This document shows positions 1 to 11,964 of a stretch of DNA of 64,000 nucleotides, one piece after another. The stretch spans positions 1,878,370 through 1,942,369 of the forward strand of contig FN649739.1 of assembly GCA_000310025.1 (NCBI GenBank), in the 5' to 3' direction. The translations under genes were made by a program, and so were the position numbers. The notes beneath the pieces were generated by a model that did not search any database, was not told the DNA's origin, and saw nothing but the letters and a program-made list of their open reading frames with translations. Within the stretch, counting starts at the first letter, position 1; each line of letters starts with the position of its first letter. Source of the stretch: Ectocarpus siliculosus. Taxonomy: Eukaryota > Sar > Phaeophyceae > Ectocarpales > Ectocarpaceae.

Positions 1-1215
1 CTCCTCTAACGTGAGTCAAAAGCGCACGACGGAAAAGCAAGAAAATTGTAGATTGCATCGCGATCATTGCACACGTCAGGTGGCGGAGAGCAGGAGAATC
101 GTGTCCTACACGACATCATCACTACATGTGGTGCCCCACATTGTAAACGCCGAGATGCATGAATGAATCAAGTCAAGACCGGTAGATTATGCAAAAAAGT
201 TTGAGTTGCTGCGTAAGAGTGGTTTTCACGCCGGAAAGAACACAAGTGCACGCACAATTGTAGTTTATTGCATCGCGATCACTGCAAATGTCAGGCTTAC
301 AGGAGAACGATAATCATGCCCAACAACACCACACTTGTCGGGTAAGATCTATCTAGTAGACAACAGCAGCAGTACCAAGATCGTCACATGTGGTGCACCA
401 CGTCGTCATCCCCAGATGCCTAAATGCAATCAAGGCCGGCATGTAAATATCCGAGCTGTTGTGTCAAGTGTTGTGTGTAGGGTTGTGCAAACATACGCAT
501 AGCATACACTGCAAGAAGAGTAACTTGCCAACAACTTGCCAACAATAACTTGAAGTCTAGACTACATGCTTGTCTTGAACGAAGAGGCAGACATCGTTGT
601 CTGTTATTGTTGTTGTTGTTGTTGTCTCAACGATAAAAACCATTCTGGCCTCTGCTCACTTAGTACCTTCTAACGTCCGTACTGGTCCAACTGACGCGGA
701 CGCCTTCCCTCGTCACAGGCTAACGACATCCATTCCCAAAAAGTACCTCGGAGGAGATTGGAACCCATTCTGGCACGATGGACAGTAGACAAATCCTTCG
801 TCGTCGTCAGGCATCGATCCTACCCCGAGCAGAGCACGCGATAATTGATCAACAGAAGAGGGATAGAGAGAGCACGCGCGAACTGAAAGACAGGAGAGAA
901 AGAGAGAGGCAACAAGATGTAAGATGAGATGACGAGATTTCGAGATTCGAGATTCGAGATGAAGACATGAAGACCAGGAGCCACGTGATTAAACAACATG
1001 CGGCCTAAATTGTCTCGGTCCACGGTTCGTTCGACGGGAACAATGCGCGAGACTGTCAGGACGAAAACACGGGCCAGCCGGGAACCGGAAAGCCTTTGTG
1101 TCAGAGGCGTAGAGGCGTAGAGTGTAAAGTGTAAAGGGAAAGGGTGAAGGAGTTTGTTGTGCGTGGTCCAGTGTCCGGTATCGGGTTTCCAAGAGCACTC
1201 ATCATCAGCTCTGCA
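1..1215. other. Non-coding start of window with a diverged direct duplication
   Basis: No gene is supported here. Two diverged direct copies of a roughly 200-bp segment occur at about 35-215 and 245-475. They share blocks such as TTGCATCGCGATCA, CATGTGGTGC and CAAGNCCGG in the same order, with small insertions between them. The short open frames are not coding-like. A copy of a dispersed repeat follows at 596-753, and an A/G-rich stretch runs from about 850 to 960. The end of this region should hold the promoter of the hydrolase gene, but I see no clear core promoter motif. Confidence 0.5.
596..753 (+). repeat. Dispersed repeat with TTG-repeat head, copy 1
   Basis: A (TTG)n tract is followed by about 130 bp that recur at 18208-18379 in the same orientation. 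Shared blocks include TAAAAACC, TTAGTACCTTC or CAGTACCTTC, GTCCGTACTG, GACGCGG and GTCACAGG. The copies are clearly diverged but collinear. No coding potential or terminal inverted repeats are visible. It could be a short non-autonomous element or part of a longer one. Confidence 0.6.
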
Positions 1216-4200
1216 ATGCGCCTCCTCTTACCGCTTTTACTAGTGCCTGGTGTGCCAGGTTTTGTCCCTTTGGCGGGCGAGATCGGACGACGACGTCCCT
1301 GCCATGCAGCTGAGCCCCACCCGCACGAAACCGCCGTGCTGCGCTCCCATCGATCGGAACCTCTTTCAAGTCGGCGCGACACATGCATCCAAGCGTTTCC
1401 CGAGTACGTGCCCCAAGCAGTGTCAGATATTGAAGAACCGGTGAGAGTTATGATCAGGAGAGTTTTTTTTGTTCAAATTTTGAACCCGCGAGCACATGCA
1501 ACCACAGCAACTGCCACGTCATGTTCCGCTCGCGCGTGGAAGAATTGCGACATGAACCCTGCAGCTTCGATGCCGCCGCCAAAGCCGTACAATATTCTAG
1601 GGTGGTTTGCTACTCCGAGGTGGATTGCTCTATCTCTTACGTTGTGTGGAAGGCTCCACCAAGTATGGCTCATTGCTGCTGACTGGGCTCTTGTCCCGTC
1701 GTGCTGTCCAAAAACAGCAGTTCGGCGCGAACATCGGTGTCAGTTTTTTTTGGTACACGTACTATAGGTGGATCGGATCCACAAATCCAAATTCCAAGAA
1801 CTGGATGTAGGTATCTGCCCCGATAGCATGTTGAAATGTGCATGCTGCTGATTATTGTCTTTCTCGCTACCGCGAAAACGCTGGATAGGAACTACTCCTT
1901 ATTTTCTGTTTACGAGACCGCCCCAACCGCCCTGCTGCCTATGTTGAAAAGGCTTGACGCCTCTGGATCATTGCAGACATCTGTGGGACCTCCGACCTCA
2001 GAGCCGGAGGCCTAATCCAAATAATTGAGGCTGAGAGCAGTAATTCACCAGGATATTTGCTAACAAACGCTCACTCCTGTCGTGCGTGCAGGCTGCGTTG
2101 GAGCTTGCGAGAAAAATGCGAAGATTCCCCGTGGAAGTGCCGGAATCGGTTGCGAAAGGCGAAATCGGTACGAACTTTGTTCAGACCGATGAGTCCACCG
2201 GGAAGCAAGGAGAAGACCCCATCCTGATGTTGCACGGGTTCGACTCGTCTTTGTTAGAGTTTAGAAGGTTGTTGCCGAAGCTGGGAGAACTGGGGGCCGA
2301 AGCGTACGCAGTGGATGTCCTAGGATGGGGCTTCACGGATCTGGCATCAGGGGAGATCAAATCCTTCGGGGCAGGTGCGTTCTTGTTCCTTACGCAGGAC
2401 AGCGTCCCTTACCGAGAGCGCCCTCCCAACCACAACAGCACTACAAATCGTCCTTGAAGTCGCTGCACCCAAAGTTTGTGGTGGTACCATTTTTCACCCG
2501 TGTTCTGGACTACGAAACTTGAGGTTGGAAATTCGTTTTAAATATCCCTCCGCTGAAAAGTCCCCCTTTCGAAGGCCCTCGGAGATCTGAGTCCTGAAGC
2601 AGTTCGATGGACGCACTTCCCCTTGGCGGGTGCATTCCGTCGGCTATTTCCAAATGTCTCAAAATCCCAAACCTACAAACGATGTTAGTTTGGCAGCTGC
2701 GAGAAGGAACTACACCAACAGAATGCAGATGACGCCAGACTTCATGCTTGTATGTATCGTTTCCCCTCCACATGGACTTGTTCGAACTTGCACCCCTCAC
2801 GTCGGCATCGCATGACCCACAGAAGCAAAACGGACGCACCTGAAGGCGTTTTGGCAACAGGCCATGGGAGGACGCCCGATGGTTCTCGTGGGAGCTTCTC
2901 TTGGCGGTGCAATCGCCTTAGACTTCGCGCACGAGTTTCCGGAAGCCGTCAAGAAGCTTGTACTGATCGACGCCCAAGGTTTCATCGATGGCTCTGGACC
3001 CGGTGCGTCTCTTCCTGGCCCCCTCGCGAAGCTTGGTATCTCTGTTTTGGGAAGCAAGGTAAGGACGGAATCGTCCCTGGGTGTGGGTTGGATGACACCA
3101 CGTTTGGCGTTTGACCTCCAAAGCTCCAAGAAGACATGTTACCAGACACCTTTGGTGTACACCGTGCGTGTTTCCTCACCCTATAACCCGCTTGACTCTA
3201 GTAGAGACCAATGCGACCAGGGTTCTTTCGACATGCCCGGTTGATTTGTTGTGAGGTACGTATATGCATGCCACCTTTCTTGTGAAGATGTTGCGTGGCG
3301 CTGACAACGACGGGTGGGTTCTAAGCATCATATTGTAGGGTTGAAGAAGTGCGTAAACGATCTTGATCATGTACGACCTCAACCTCGGCCCCGTCTCTGA
3401 TCGTTTGTCTCCGGTTCTGTGTGCAGCCGTTACGCTCCCTTGCGAACCAGATGAGCTACACCGACAAGAGCTTAGCAACCGAAGGTAAGAGAATTGGGTG
3501 GGCTTGAATTGGAATGCACACAGAGCGCTTTGGAAAAGGCAAAAGCCCTTAATCAAATTTGCCTCCGGAGAACACGGCTTGTCTTGTAGTCAGTGCCGTT
3601 TTTTGTTGGTACGCGAACTGGCTGGATCTAATTCTCTAGTGTAGTGTAAGATGTTAACGCTTTCCGCGCGTCCTTCATCGCGTGCTCTTGCTGTTCATCA
3701 GATGCTGTGCGTGTTGGGCGGTTGCACACAATGTGCGACGGCTGGGCGGACGCCTCTCTGCAGTACATGTCGAGCGGAGGATTCGCTGTCAGCACAAAAG
3801 TGCCGAGTATCAACCAGGAGACGCTGGTGTTGTGGGGCCGGCAAGATAAGATCTTGGACCCTAAGCTTTACGCGGAAAGGTAAGCATCGACTCGAGTCAA
3901 TCTCAACAATGCCTTGGTCGTCCTGACTGGATGGAGCCTGACCAGATATCGGAGGGATGCATGAAACTGTACCACCCCGTCACAAATTCAAACACATGGT
4001 GTCTTGTATCAGTCACTGCGACGTCTCTGCTACCGCATTGCGTGATGCATGAGCTCACCACTGCGACGCACCTCGCCCCCTTCGTCGTATGGTCAGGTTC
4101 GTGGATGAAATGCCCGACGCTCGTTTGGTATGGGTGGAGGAGTGCGGGCACGTCCCCCACCTCGAGCAGCCGGACGAGACGGCCAAAGCCATTGTTTCCT

Positions 4201-4301
4201 TCGTCAAGGACGGAAACCCCGCAAAGGTGTGTGTACCGCAAGGAAAGCTGTCGATGGTGGTAACAGATGCACTGATTCTAGCGTCGACCACCAAGGCATG
4301 A
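1216..4301 (+). CDS. Alpha/beta hydrolase fold protein, probably plastid-targeted
   Basis: A serine hydrolase of the alpha/beta fold, probably an esterase or lipase; the substrate cannot be read from the sequence. Six exons join in phase: 1216-1440, 2092-2374, 2823-3058, 3427-3484, 3702-3879 and 4097-4301, giving 394 residues. All introns are GT-AG. Visible motifs are the oxyanion region HGFD (123-126), nucleophile elbow GASLG (Ser195), a likely acid Asp316 in GRQDK and His345 in GHVPH. The order and spacing resemble plant chloroplast-type hydrolases, including a KRTHLKAFW helix before the elbow. The N-terminus is a hydrophobic signal peptide, and a Phe follows the likely cleavage point (VPG/FVP). 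That fits the ASAFAP-like signal used by secondary red plastids, so plastid import is inferred. The terminal exon could be trimmed by an unseen intron near 4228, but the model shown closes in frame. Confidence 0.85.
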
Positions 4302-4553
4302 CAGCCCAGTAGTCTAAGTCTCTTTGCGCCAGCAGGAAGAACTTTGCGGTTCAATGGCGTCGATCGTCTTCCCTGACTGTTACTGCTGCCGAAGCAAGGT
4401 CGGCTTTACGGAGCAACCGAAACTTGAGGCTCCGGGTTAGACTTCTCATTCTTGCTCTCCAAACTCCGTGATCGTAAGCCAAGACCCGGACCGTTTCCAC
4501 CCAACGCACCGGTATCAACGCGCGATTGCACAGCTCGTTCCAGGCCTACGAGC

Positions 4554-5018
4554 ATGACAAAGATGGCGATCATGGGTGTAATTCGACTCATTTCGTACCA
4601 AGAACGAGAGCTGCAGGACGAGAGACGAGACGGCTATCGTGACACACCGCTTTCTAGTCCCGCCTGCGACTTCAATCTCCACCGGTATGGGGGGGAGATC
4701 GATATTCAAGACGATTTACTCAGACACGCTACTCGCTGCCCTGCCCGGCTTTGGCAGGAAGTTTGCGGCACTTGCCAAGGCTCGGAATTGCAAGCTTGTT
4801 ACAATTGCGACGGGCTGGGGAGCTACAAAACGTACGGAGTGGTCGTGACGTGTAAGGCTTGCAGAGGCTCGGGAAACATCTTATGCCGCTCATGCTTCAA
4901 GGGAGATCCGTGGGATATCAAGGCGGCGCGAACACGGGCTGAAGAGCGCCGAAAAGACGGTTTGTTGGGCCTTCGAAATCCACCTCCTCTGGACGCACCG
5001 GATGGGTTCTTACAATAG
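4554..5018 (+). CDS. DnaJ-type cysteine-rich zinc-finger protein
   Basis: The C-terminal half carries four CxxC pairs (CGTC, CYNC, CKAC, CRSC) with glycines after them. This is the zinc-binding cysteine-rich pattern of DnaJ proteins and of the J-domain-less plastid BSD2-like proteins. No J domain is visible. The family usually acts as a protein-folding or disulfide chaperone, often in plastids; that role is inferred here. The 154-residue frame starts at the first ATG, but the frame stays open upstream to about 4452. A good acceptor (TTTGGCAG) just before the first CxxC suggests the zinc domain may be one exon with a different, unseen 5' part. The tail is basic and charged (RTRAEERRK). It lies 250 bp after the hydrolase on the same strand. 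Confidence 0.6.
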   Translation: MTKMAIMGVIRLISYQERELQDERRDGYRDTPLSSPACDFNLHRYGGEIDIQDDLLRHATRCPARLWQEVCGTCQGSELQACYNCDGLGSYKTYGVVVTCKACRGSGNILCRSCFKGDPWDIKAARTRAEERRKDGLLGLRNPPPLDAPDGFLQ

Positions 5019-6145
5019 ACCGAAGGAACATCGAAGGAAAGAGATCAAGCCAGCTGCTTTTCTTGTGTTTTTCAACAGACTTGCATAGCGTACGAACGGA
5101 AGGTGCGGTCTTGAGGTCTTCGGTCGTGGGTTGATCAGGCGCTTTGCGGAAGCATTCGTTTGTTTAGGCGGCGAGCCAAACCACCCACCGCCCTGGCCGG
5201 ACAGATGCAGTTTAGTGCCGGGGTGACAACAGTTTGTCCTGAAGCGAAGGTGAACCAGCTCATGCCGTTGAGGCCTAGGTGTACCTTGTGACATCGAGCG
5301 CTATACAAAGCTTACTGGGGCTTTAACCTGTTGCTCGGGTGTTACAAGGGTAATGCGCCCAGGGGTCAACGTGCTCAACCATATCAGTAGTCAAAGTCGC
5401 ATCGCGTTAGAGCCGACCCGATCGCCTTTTCGACCAAAGATGTCCGGTGTAGGTACGTACGTCATTACACGATGAGGTATGCATACACCCGACATTATAT
5501 CAGGTCGGGCAGTGTCTCCGAGTGCCACATATATATATATCTAGGATGAGTGATTCTAGGGGCACACAGCAGTCAGCAACGAAAGAGTCATTACCCCTGC
5601 ACCGCACCGCCATTTTTACCATCAAGGAGCAGCACGTCAAGACTACACAAGGAGACGAGAGCAGGAAATGACGATCTTGGCTCAAGGGATGAGCCGCAAC
5701 TGCCGGCCATGTTGTGGTCCACGCCTAACACAGATCATCGTGGTATATCCACTGTTGAGCCTGCCCTGGTCTCGCTTCCGCATCTGCATCAAAAAGGCGC
5801 GACGCAGCGAGCAGTGCCAGAGAAATAGAGGGGCAACACAGCTCATTGACTTCCCTGCCACGGGATACATGAAATTTAGCTCCGCCAAAAGACAGGGGAG
5901 GTTACGGACAGCATCGGCAACTACTGGGCGTACCACAGGACGATTTTAGGGTCGGCAGTCACGACAAGCGCCTCCATAAAACTGCACCCGCAAAAACTGT
6001 GGTGGTAGGGCGTTGTCCGGGAGGCTAGTTGTACTCAAGACGCAAATCACTTGTGTACACTTTGACTAAAATGCTGCGCCATTCTTCGTTCATTGGCCAT
6101 GAAACTATCAAGACTTGTTGCGCACTGCCCGCCATGCAGACTCAC
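5019..6145. other. Intergenic stretch, no gene supported
   Basis: No frame here looks conserved. The 3' end of the minus-strand E2 gene should fall in its right part. A weak candidate last exon lies at about 5943-5999 (minus): the acceptor CACCACAG is followed in the right phase by a short frame containing FYGGACRDC and a stop. It does not clearly match the usual YHDD-type C-terminus of the family. A short (AT)n run sits at 5529-5541. Confidence 0.35.
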
Positions 6146-7137
6146 GTGTAGCGTTGTCTTCTGGGAGGCGCTTCTCCTTGGCGCTAGAGAGCATGCTGAG
6201 GATGCTCAGCGCCAGAGACCTTGACAAATTATTGACGCGCAAGCCGCAACGAAAACAAAGGCACAAACGAGATTCGCACGTCAGATCTTGCCTTCCGATT
6301 CAAGATCTTTCACATGTGCGAATATCCCGCGATTGGGCGTCGAGCATCAATTGCCCGCGTGTTTGAGCACATGCGCACAGCGCACATGCCGCGCGCGTAC
6401 CCGTTGGTCTGCCTTATGACTTACATGACGGTGAGATTTGGTTTCCAGTCTCTGGAGCTCAACAAGCTCAGGCAGATGTCTCCGTTGGTGTAGATGTGCT
6501 ACGATGGGAAACGGGCGGCGGAAGGCGATAGGATGCGATTGAACCGAGAGGACAACAAAAGTCACGAAATAGGCGGGGATTGCCGATGTGAAACCTATGG
6601 CACAGCAGGATATAATAGTCATGTTCTTCAAAGGAGCAAAACACATGCCACACGATCTGTTCACTTGACGGCGTAGGAGCAACAATAGCAAACGCCGGTT
6701 TTTTCTATTGGCAATGCCAAGTACATGTATTGGGGAAGTCAGGAAAATAAATAGAGCTGACCCTAAGAAGCCGACTTGTGGCTTGTTTCTGAAGCGCTCA
6801 GGTTGTCCACAGTCACTTTGGGAACTACCGAAATAAATGTGATACCATTCACGCGGCTGGGTGCTGATACATCTCTGCCGCAAGTAGAACATAAGTCGAT
6901 TAAATGAAACCGAGACGACACTTGGCTGGTTGATCAACCGCAGACAGCATGTACAATGACATAAAATGGGGTTGAGGCTAAGGCTGGCAAACCTGGTGTT
7001 TCGGCGGCGGCGGAGATTGCAGGAAGTACACCGCCGGCGGTTTGGTAGGGTACTCCTCGGGGAAGGATACTCTAAGCCGGAACTTCTCTCCTGCGTAAAT
7101 GGTGCCTTCCGCCCCGCTGATGGTGATGATCCATACT
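6146..7137 (-). CDS. Ubiquitin-conjugating enzyme E2, UBE2W-like (partial)
   Basis: Three minus-strand exons join in phase: 7137-6993, 6498-6425 and 6219-6146. The first gives the UBC beta-sheet core (VWIITISGAEGTIYAG, then FPEEYPTKPPAVYFL). The second gives HIYTNGDICLSLL with the catalytic Cys, and the third gives SLALSILSMLSSAKEKRLP, the helix after the active site. The H-x-x-x-N arrangement before the Cys and the SMLSS helix match UBE2W and plant UBC15-18 better than other E2s. UBE2W in animals attaches ubiquitin to protein N-termini, so the same role is possible. Both junctions use GT-AG sites and keep frame. The N-terminal helix exon (above 7137) and the last exon (below 6146) are not identified with confidence. 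A proline run (SPPPPKHQ) sits before the active-site exon. Confidence 0.85.
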
Positions 7138-8969
7138 CTACAAGAGCCAGCCAAGGAGAGAGGGTAACGGCAGCAGGTCGTGAAAAACACGTTTGTGGTG
7201 GAGTTTCCGCGAAGAAAACAGCGAATGATGTTGCGCGTACTCAATTCAGACAGGAAATCTACCTCTTGAGTTCACGACATAATTTGAGTGATGCCTTGCT
7301 GGCTATTCCGAAACGCGGTCAACGTGATACACGTGCGTGGAGCAGGCTACATTCGAGTCTACAAGACGGTAACATGAGAGCCAGGCTTGGGTACCATGAC
7401 ATATCACATCATTGTCCTTTTCTCGCAGTGCAAGCTTCATTTCGCGGAGGGCCCATCCGTCTCGTCGCGAGCAATTCGATCAATACGTGATGCACGGGGC
7501 GGACCAGATACCGGGAAAAGAGAATTCGCGGTCGGAAACCAGGGCTGGACATAACGACAAATCGAGCCGGATGTTGGTGGGTCTTGCCATTTAACGCAAG
7601 CAACCAATGGTTGGGGTTACCAAATTTGATGCTGAAGGGCCGAAAATGTACGACATGAACGCAAAGCCGTGCGCCATGAGCATGCTGCCTCTCTCCCCTG
7701 CCCTCTTACCTGATGTTCTTACCGACGCTGACCTTGCAGCAATCAGGCGGGTTGGCCATGAATTCTTTCAATTCCTAAATAAAGCGGTGTGAGACATGGG
7801 GGGAAACAGCGCCAGGTTTATCTTCGTGCTGCTCCATGCCTACAAGCAATCAGTCCTATCGTGGGGGGTATTGAATGCAGACATTCGGCTCGTTGTTGTA
7901 GTACCGAACGCCTTGGAGAGTCTACGTCATCGTCGGCCAAAAAGCAACAAAGGACAAACCACTTTTGCCGTGCTTCGGTTCTTGCTTTGGATAGATACCT
8001 CAGAGTAATATGTATCATATGAACCAACCCTGTTGAACGAATACACTCCTTATTCATCCAGGCGGTTACCGGCCTTTCAGACGTCCCACACGATAAAAGT
8101 TGTTTTTCTACAGCTGCTTAGCCAAGCAGGGAGGGCGTACCGCGCGGGAACAAAACACAGAAAAAACGACACCGTCAGGCTCATGCTCATAACTCGGGGC
8201 GATTCCCGATCATCTTTGCAAGTGCCACAACAACGTCGCCACACGACGCAGCGAGACGAACGCGCTGCGCGATGCTTGGAGTGGGTGCGTACGAGTGCAT
8301 ACCTTCTGTATCCGATAGTTGGCGTTCCCTGGACGGTACGTCTTCTCGAGGTGGGATGTAGTTGTTGCCCCCTTAGCTTTTCCCTTGCTCTTTTTCTTGG
8401 TCGCTACGTTTTTTGCCTCACCTTACGGGCGAATTACAACACAATCGGACTACATTAGCACCTCGGTGAAATTATCTCGCCCCGATGAGATCTTAGCTAA
8501 CGTAGAGCGATAATTCACAATTTCCTTCCACAAGAATTCCGACGCGCATCCGCGCGCCAGGCAGGTCAGGCGAGTTAGCTGTGCAAAGACGTGATAGAGA
8601 TCAATTTGAGGGCTCAGGAATCATCAAGCCGAGTTTGTAGATAATAGCAGAGGGTTGGACAGCACCACCTGCAATCTGCAATCAGTTGGGCGCACGGTCG
8701 ACCAAAATTCTAAAGCCCTCCGCGTACCTACGATACAACCCTACCCGCGCCGACTGCAAACGCAAGTCGCTTGCTCTAATGCGTCAGCTACGCGGATAGA
8801 TCAAGCCAGAAGACAGGCTACTCCAGCAACTAGTCACCCCGTGCGTATTTTTCTCCACCAGGTCGAAGACACCTTTCATTCATGCATCCAAAGGGAATAC
8901 AAGCGCAGTTATTGTACACAGATGGCGATGCCAACGCCCCCGGGAGGCTGCCCGTATCTAGCAGATAGT
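7138..8969. other. Mostly non-coding; should hold the E2 5' exon
   Basis: The first exon of the E2 gene is expected here on the minus strand but I could not place it. A plus-strand frame at 7607-7792 (containing LTDADLAAIRRVGHEFF) has protein-like composition, with AATAAA just after it at 7778. It matches nothing I know and has no partner exons, so it is not called. Nothing else is supported. Confidence 0.35.
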
Positions 8970-9375
8970 AAAAAAGGGTCTGCGGCCCTGCGGGGCCGCA
9001 GATTTTTTTGAAAATCTGCTCTCAGCGCAGGATCATATGGGACTAATCTGCGGCTTGCCGCGGGAAAAAAAATTGGGCCGCATGTTTTCGCCGTAGGCGA
9101 AAAAAAATTACTGCGGCCCTTTTCTTTCGCCGGAAGCGAACAATGTTTTTGGGGGCCTTTTTTGCTGGAAAGAGACATATCCTGCTAATAAAAAGCGTAG
9201 ATAACAACATAATTGACACTTTTAGGCTGTTCTTGGTTGATTTTTATAGGAAAAAGCCCAAATTTTTCGCTCCGCAGCCCCTCCGGAAAGGGCCCTACGC
9301 GGGCGGCGCCCTCCGGGGGCCCTCCCGGGGGGCCCTCCCCGGGGGGCGCATCTCGCCTTCGGCTCGGGTCTGCGG
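8970..9375. repeat. Cluster of short GC-rich hairpins
   Basis: Two groups of small perfect palindromes lie in AT-rich spacers. At 8978-9001 TCTGCGGCCC and GGGCCGCAGA flank a four-base loop and are followed by a T run. Near 9085-9105 TTTTCGCC and GGCGAAAA flank a short loop. Near 9127-9141 TTTCGCC pairs with AAGCGAA-type sequence. At 9270-9365 there is a dense run of CCGG/GGCC-rich inversions and CGCCTTCGGC. Such hairpin clusters are typical of some algal organelle intergenic regions. No organellar gene is visible, so the origin is unknown. Confidence 0.6.
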
Positions 9376-9423
9376 ACTTTTTTACTCTCTGGTACGCAGT
9401 TGTCCCGAGAGTCGAAATTCCGT

Positions 9424-10476
9424 TCAAAGTGTCATCGCAGTACTCTCCTCACCTTTGGGTTCAGTGATGGGGACCGGCGACCCTCGCACTTTCCGAAACA
9501 CCCCGGACACCAACCGCTTCAGCCTTCGCATCAGCCCACCTCCTTCCAAGTCCAACTCCCCGTCCCCGCCCTTGTCTCGTCTAAAGCCTGGCATTAGGAC
9601 TCGCATAAAGAGCGTAGTGAGGGATGGATCCTCGTCGCTTCCTCCTCTCACAACCAAGGCAAACGTTTCTAATGCGTCCTCGCCATGACCAGACTCTCCC
9701 TGATGTGAAGGAGGACAAAAGGAAGGGGTGGTAGTCATGATGTATCCAACCGTTGAGCAAACTACGCGTCCATGTCCCTCGAGAAAAAAAGCCGATCCAT
9801 CACAGCTTGTGTCGTACATGAGCCAATCCCCAAAATATCAAGAGTCTGTTTCGTCGTGGCCAAAGTGAAGCAAAGTTGACGAAACAAACGGGATATGGGA
9901 GTTTCCCTGATGGAATCGGCGCGCAACAAATGTCAGCAAGATAAGAAAAAGTGTGCTTGGTGTGGAGTGACGCGATGGATCTGGGAGTTGCATGGGAGAT
10001 TCTTCAACAATATTTTCTAGGGAGCTAGCGGCATTATTCTGGACAACATTGTCAACCAGTGTGTGTAGGACGGAAATATATTTCCAACGTCGTACTGTAG
10101 CCCTTGTAAAACGGGCGAACCTGTGAAGGACAGGAGCCCTGAAATACGACAGCGAGTAAATCATCTCCCGACATTCATGGCACCTGACATCATAGCCCCA
10201 TGGCAACACGCAACGCAACAGAACAGCCTTGGACAAAAGGCAGTCAGCATATTGTAGGAACAAGGCTGCCCTCTCCAAGAGAAAACGCAAACCTACCTGC
10301 GTTGTTGGGCCAGGGTTACATGACCGAGCGTTAGAGCTGGTCAGGGCCGAAGACCGCCTGCCGTGGGCGAGGAAAGCTCTTGAAGGAGCTCCTCCTTGAC
10401 AGGTAGACGCGGCGGCCGATGTTGAGGAATGTGCAACCAGACACAGGAACGCCAACGTTGCAGGCATGCCCACCAT
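9424..10476 (-). CDS. Uncharacterised protein with N-terminal signal sequence
   Basis: I do not recognise this gene. The first exon (10476-10297) starts with ATG and encodes a hydrophobic stretch ending in SAAAS. A Ser/Arg-rich segment containing SRAFL follows, and the exon ends at a good donor (GCAG/GTAGGT). This looks like a signal peptide, possibly with a plastid transit region. The likely last exon is 9699-9424, entered by a pyrimidine-rich acceptor (CTTCACATCAG). It encodes acidic then Gly/Arg-rich sequence (GGDGELDLEGGG, LMRRLKRLV) and a stop. Middle exons are uncertain: a frame near 10130-10070 with FYKGYSTTLEIYF is a candidate. The whole span is also partly open in one frame, so a single-exon reading cannot be excluded. 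Confidence 0.4.
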
Positions 10477-11964
10477 GTTGGTCGTTGTATCTGTCAGTTG
10501 ATCGGCAGGAGAGGTGCGAGGAGAAAAAGCACAGCAGTGGCGGTTTTATCAAGCAGCACTTGTTGCAGTACTTTGTGAAGCAAGGCCAACATTTCTACAC
10601 CTGCCTTTTGTACATCGGTTCCACGCCAACAGCGTTGTTGTTTCACTGCTGTGTTTTTTAGTACTCTTGAGACAACCCTGTTGCTGCTGAGCGAACACAC
10701 TCGTCGCCCTGCTTGCACCCACAGGTAGCGACCTCGAGTTTCCCAGCGAAAACCACGTGTTCGGTGCCTAGCACCGCCAGCAGCAGCGAGAGTGCAAACG
10801 TCGAGCGCCTTCACCAGAGACGTCCCTACACGCGTGATCTGGTGGGGGTGCTTCAGTCGTGCTGCCAAAAATAAAAAGCCTGTGGCCGTGATCTCTGCCT
10901 GCCGCTATCACTTGTTCCTCCCCTCTCTCTTCCTTTACTATGATACATGCACCACTGGGAACCAATCTTGATACACCACTCATTAGACAGTCTAGAAGTG
11001 AGAAGGACACGCGTGTAGCATACAGCGGAATCGGGCGGATGCGCATATTTTGGTCGTGATCTCGCGCACTTCCGCATTGCAGCGAATCTCGCGTGCCGGC
11101 AACCTACTGGATATGACAGATACGACGCCGGTATGGTCAAGACAACAGCGGAAAGTACAGCACTACTGCTGCTGTGTACGGCGCAGATTGTGTCGAGGGG
11201 GGCGTCTGGAAACGCTACGATACTCACGGCAGCAATAGGGCGCCAAACAAGCAATGTATTGCCTGGATTAAAGGGAGGTCACCCGCTAGGGTGCGAAGTG
11301 CGAAGTCGTTGAATTTGAATGTGGCGGCCTCCCACAACATGACATGTGGAATCATGAGAGGCCAGTTGTCGCCAACAGCCGTAGTATGTGACCTTGGACT
11401 GAAAAAGCCTAAACGTGGGAACAGCGAAAGTGCTACATGGCTTGCCTTCTCACGCAAACACCAATGGAAACTCCATACGTCTCACTGGTTTGTCGGATGC
11501 TATACCGCCAGCTTCATAATCTGCTGCTGTGGCACATACATTCGACGCAAGGTTACTCACTGCACGCGGGTACATTATCTAGTCCACTTTCAGCGGCAGA
11601 AAAGCTCATTACTCGCCCAACCGTATGCACTACAGGGCCTACCTTATTGCTTTCAAGCGATTGAAACAACTGCCAAGCACACACCTGTGAAGCTGCCCAA
11701 GCTGTGTGTGGGTATGTATGTATGTATGTGTCTCCGAAGGACAAGCAGGCACAGCGAAGACCACTCACTGCCTGCCAATGTGCACTGCTTCAGTGTGCAG
11801 TGTGCGACCACACCAGAGTTAGAGTTGCACCGACCAACTTAGCGGGGGGGTTACGGTGATTGTTTGCGAAGCCCCCCTGCCTATTGCCGGGAAGCTCCAA
11901 TAGGTCATTATGGCTTGGTGCCACATGTCCAGCAGACACAGCAACCACACAGGCCAGCGTTACC
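10477..11964. other. Intergenic stretch, no gene supported
   Basis: Several open frames exist on both strands, the longest at 11174-11842 (+), but none shows motifs, biased composition or convincing splice partners. A short (GTAT)n run sits near 11712-11728. I see no repeats shared with the rest of the window. Confidence 0.35.

Noticed and set aside
4520-4570. EF-hand-like DKDGDHG phrase in another frame upstream of the zinc-finger protein
   Set aside because: The frame is short, lacks the rest of the calcium loop and has no partner hand or splice context.
9143-9688. Pro/Gly/Arg-rich plus-strand frame of 181 codons
   Set aside because: It runs through the GC hairpin cluster and then opposite the likely coding minus-strand exon at 9424-9699.
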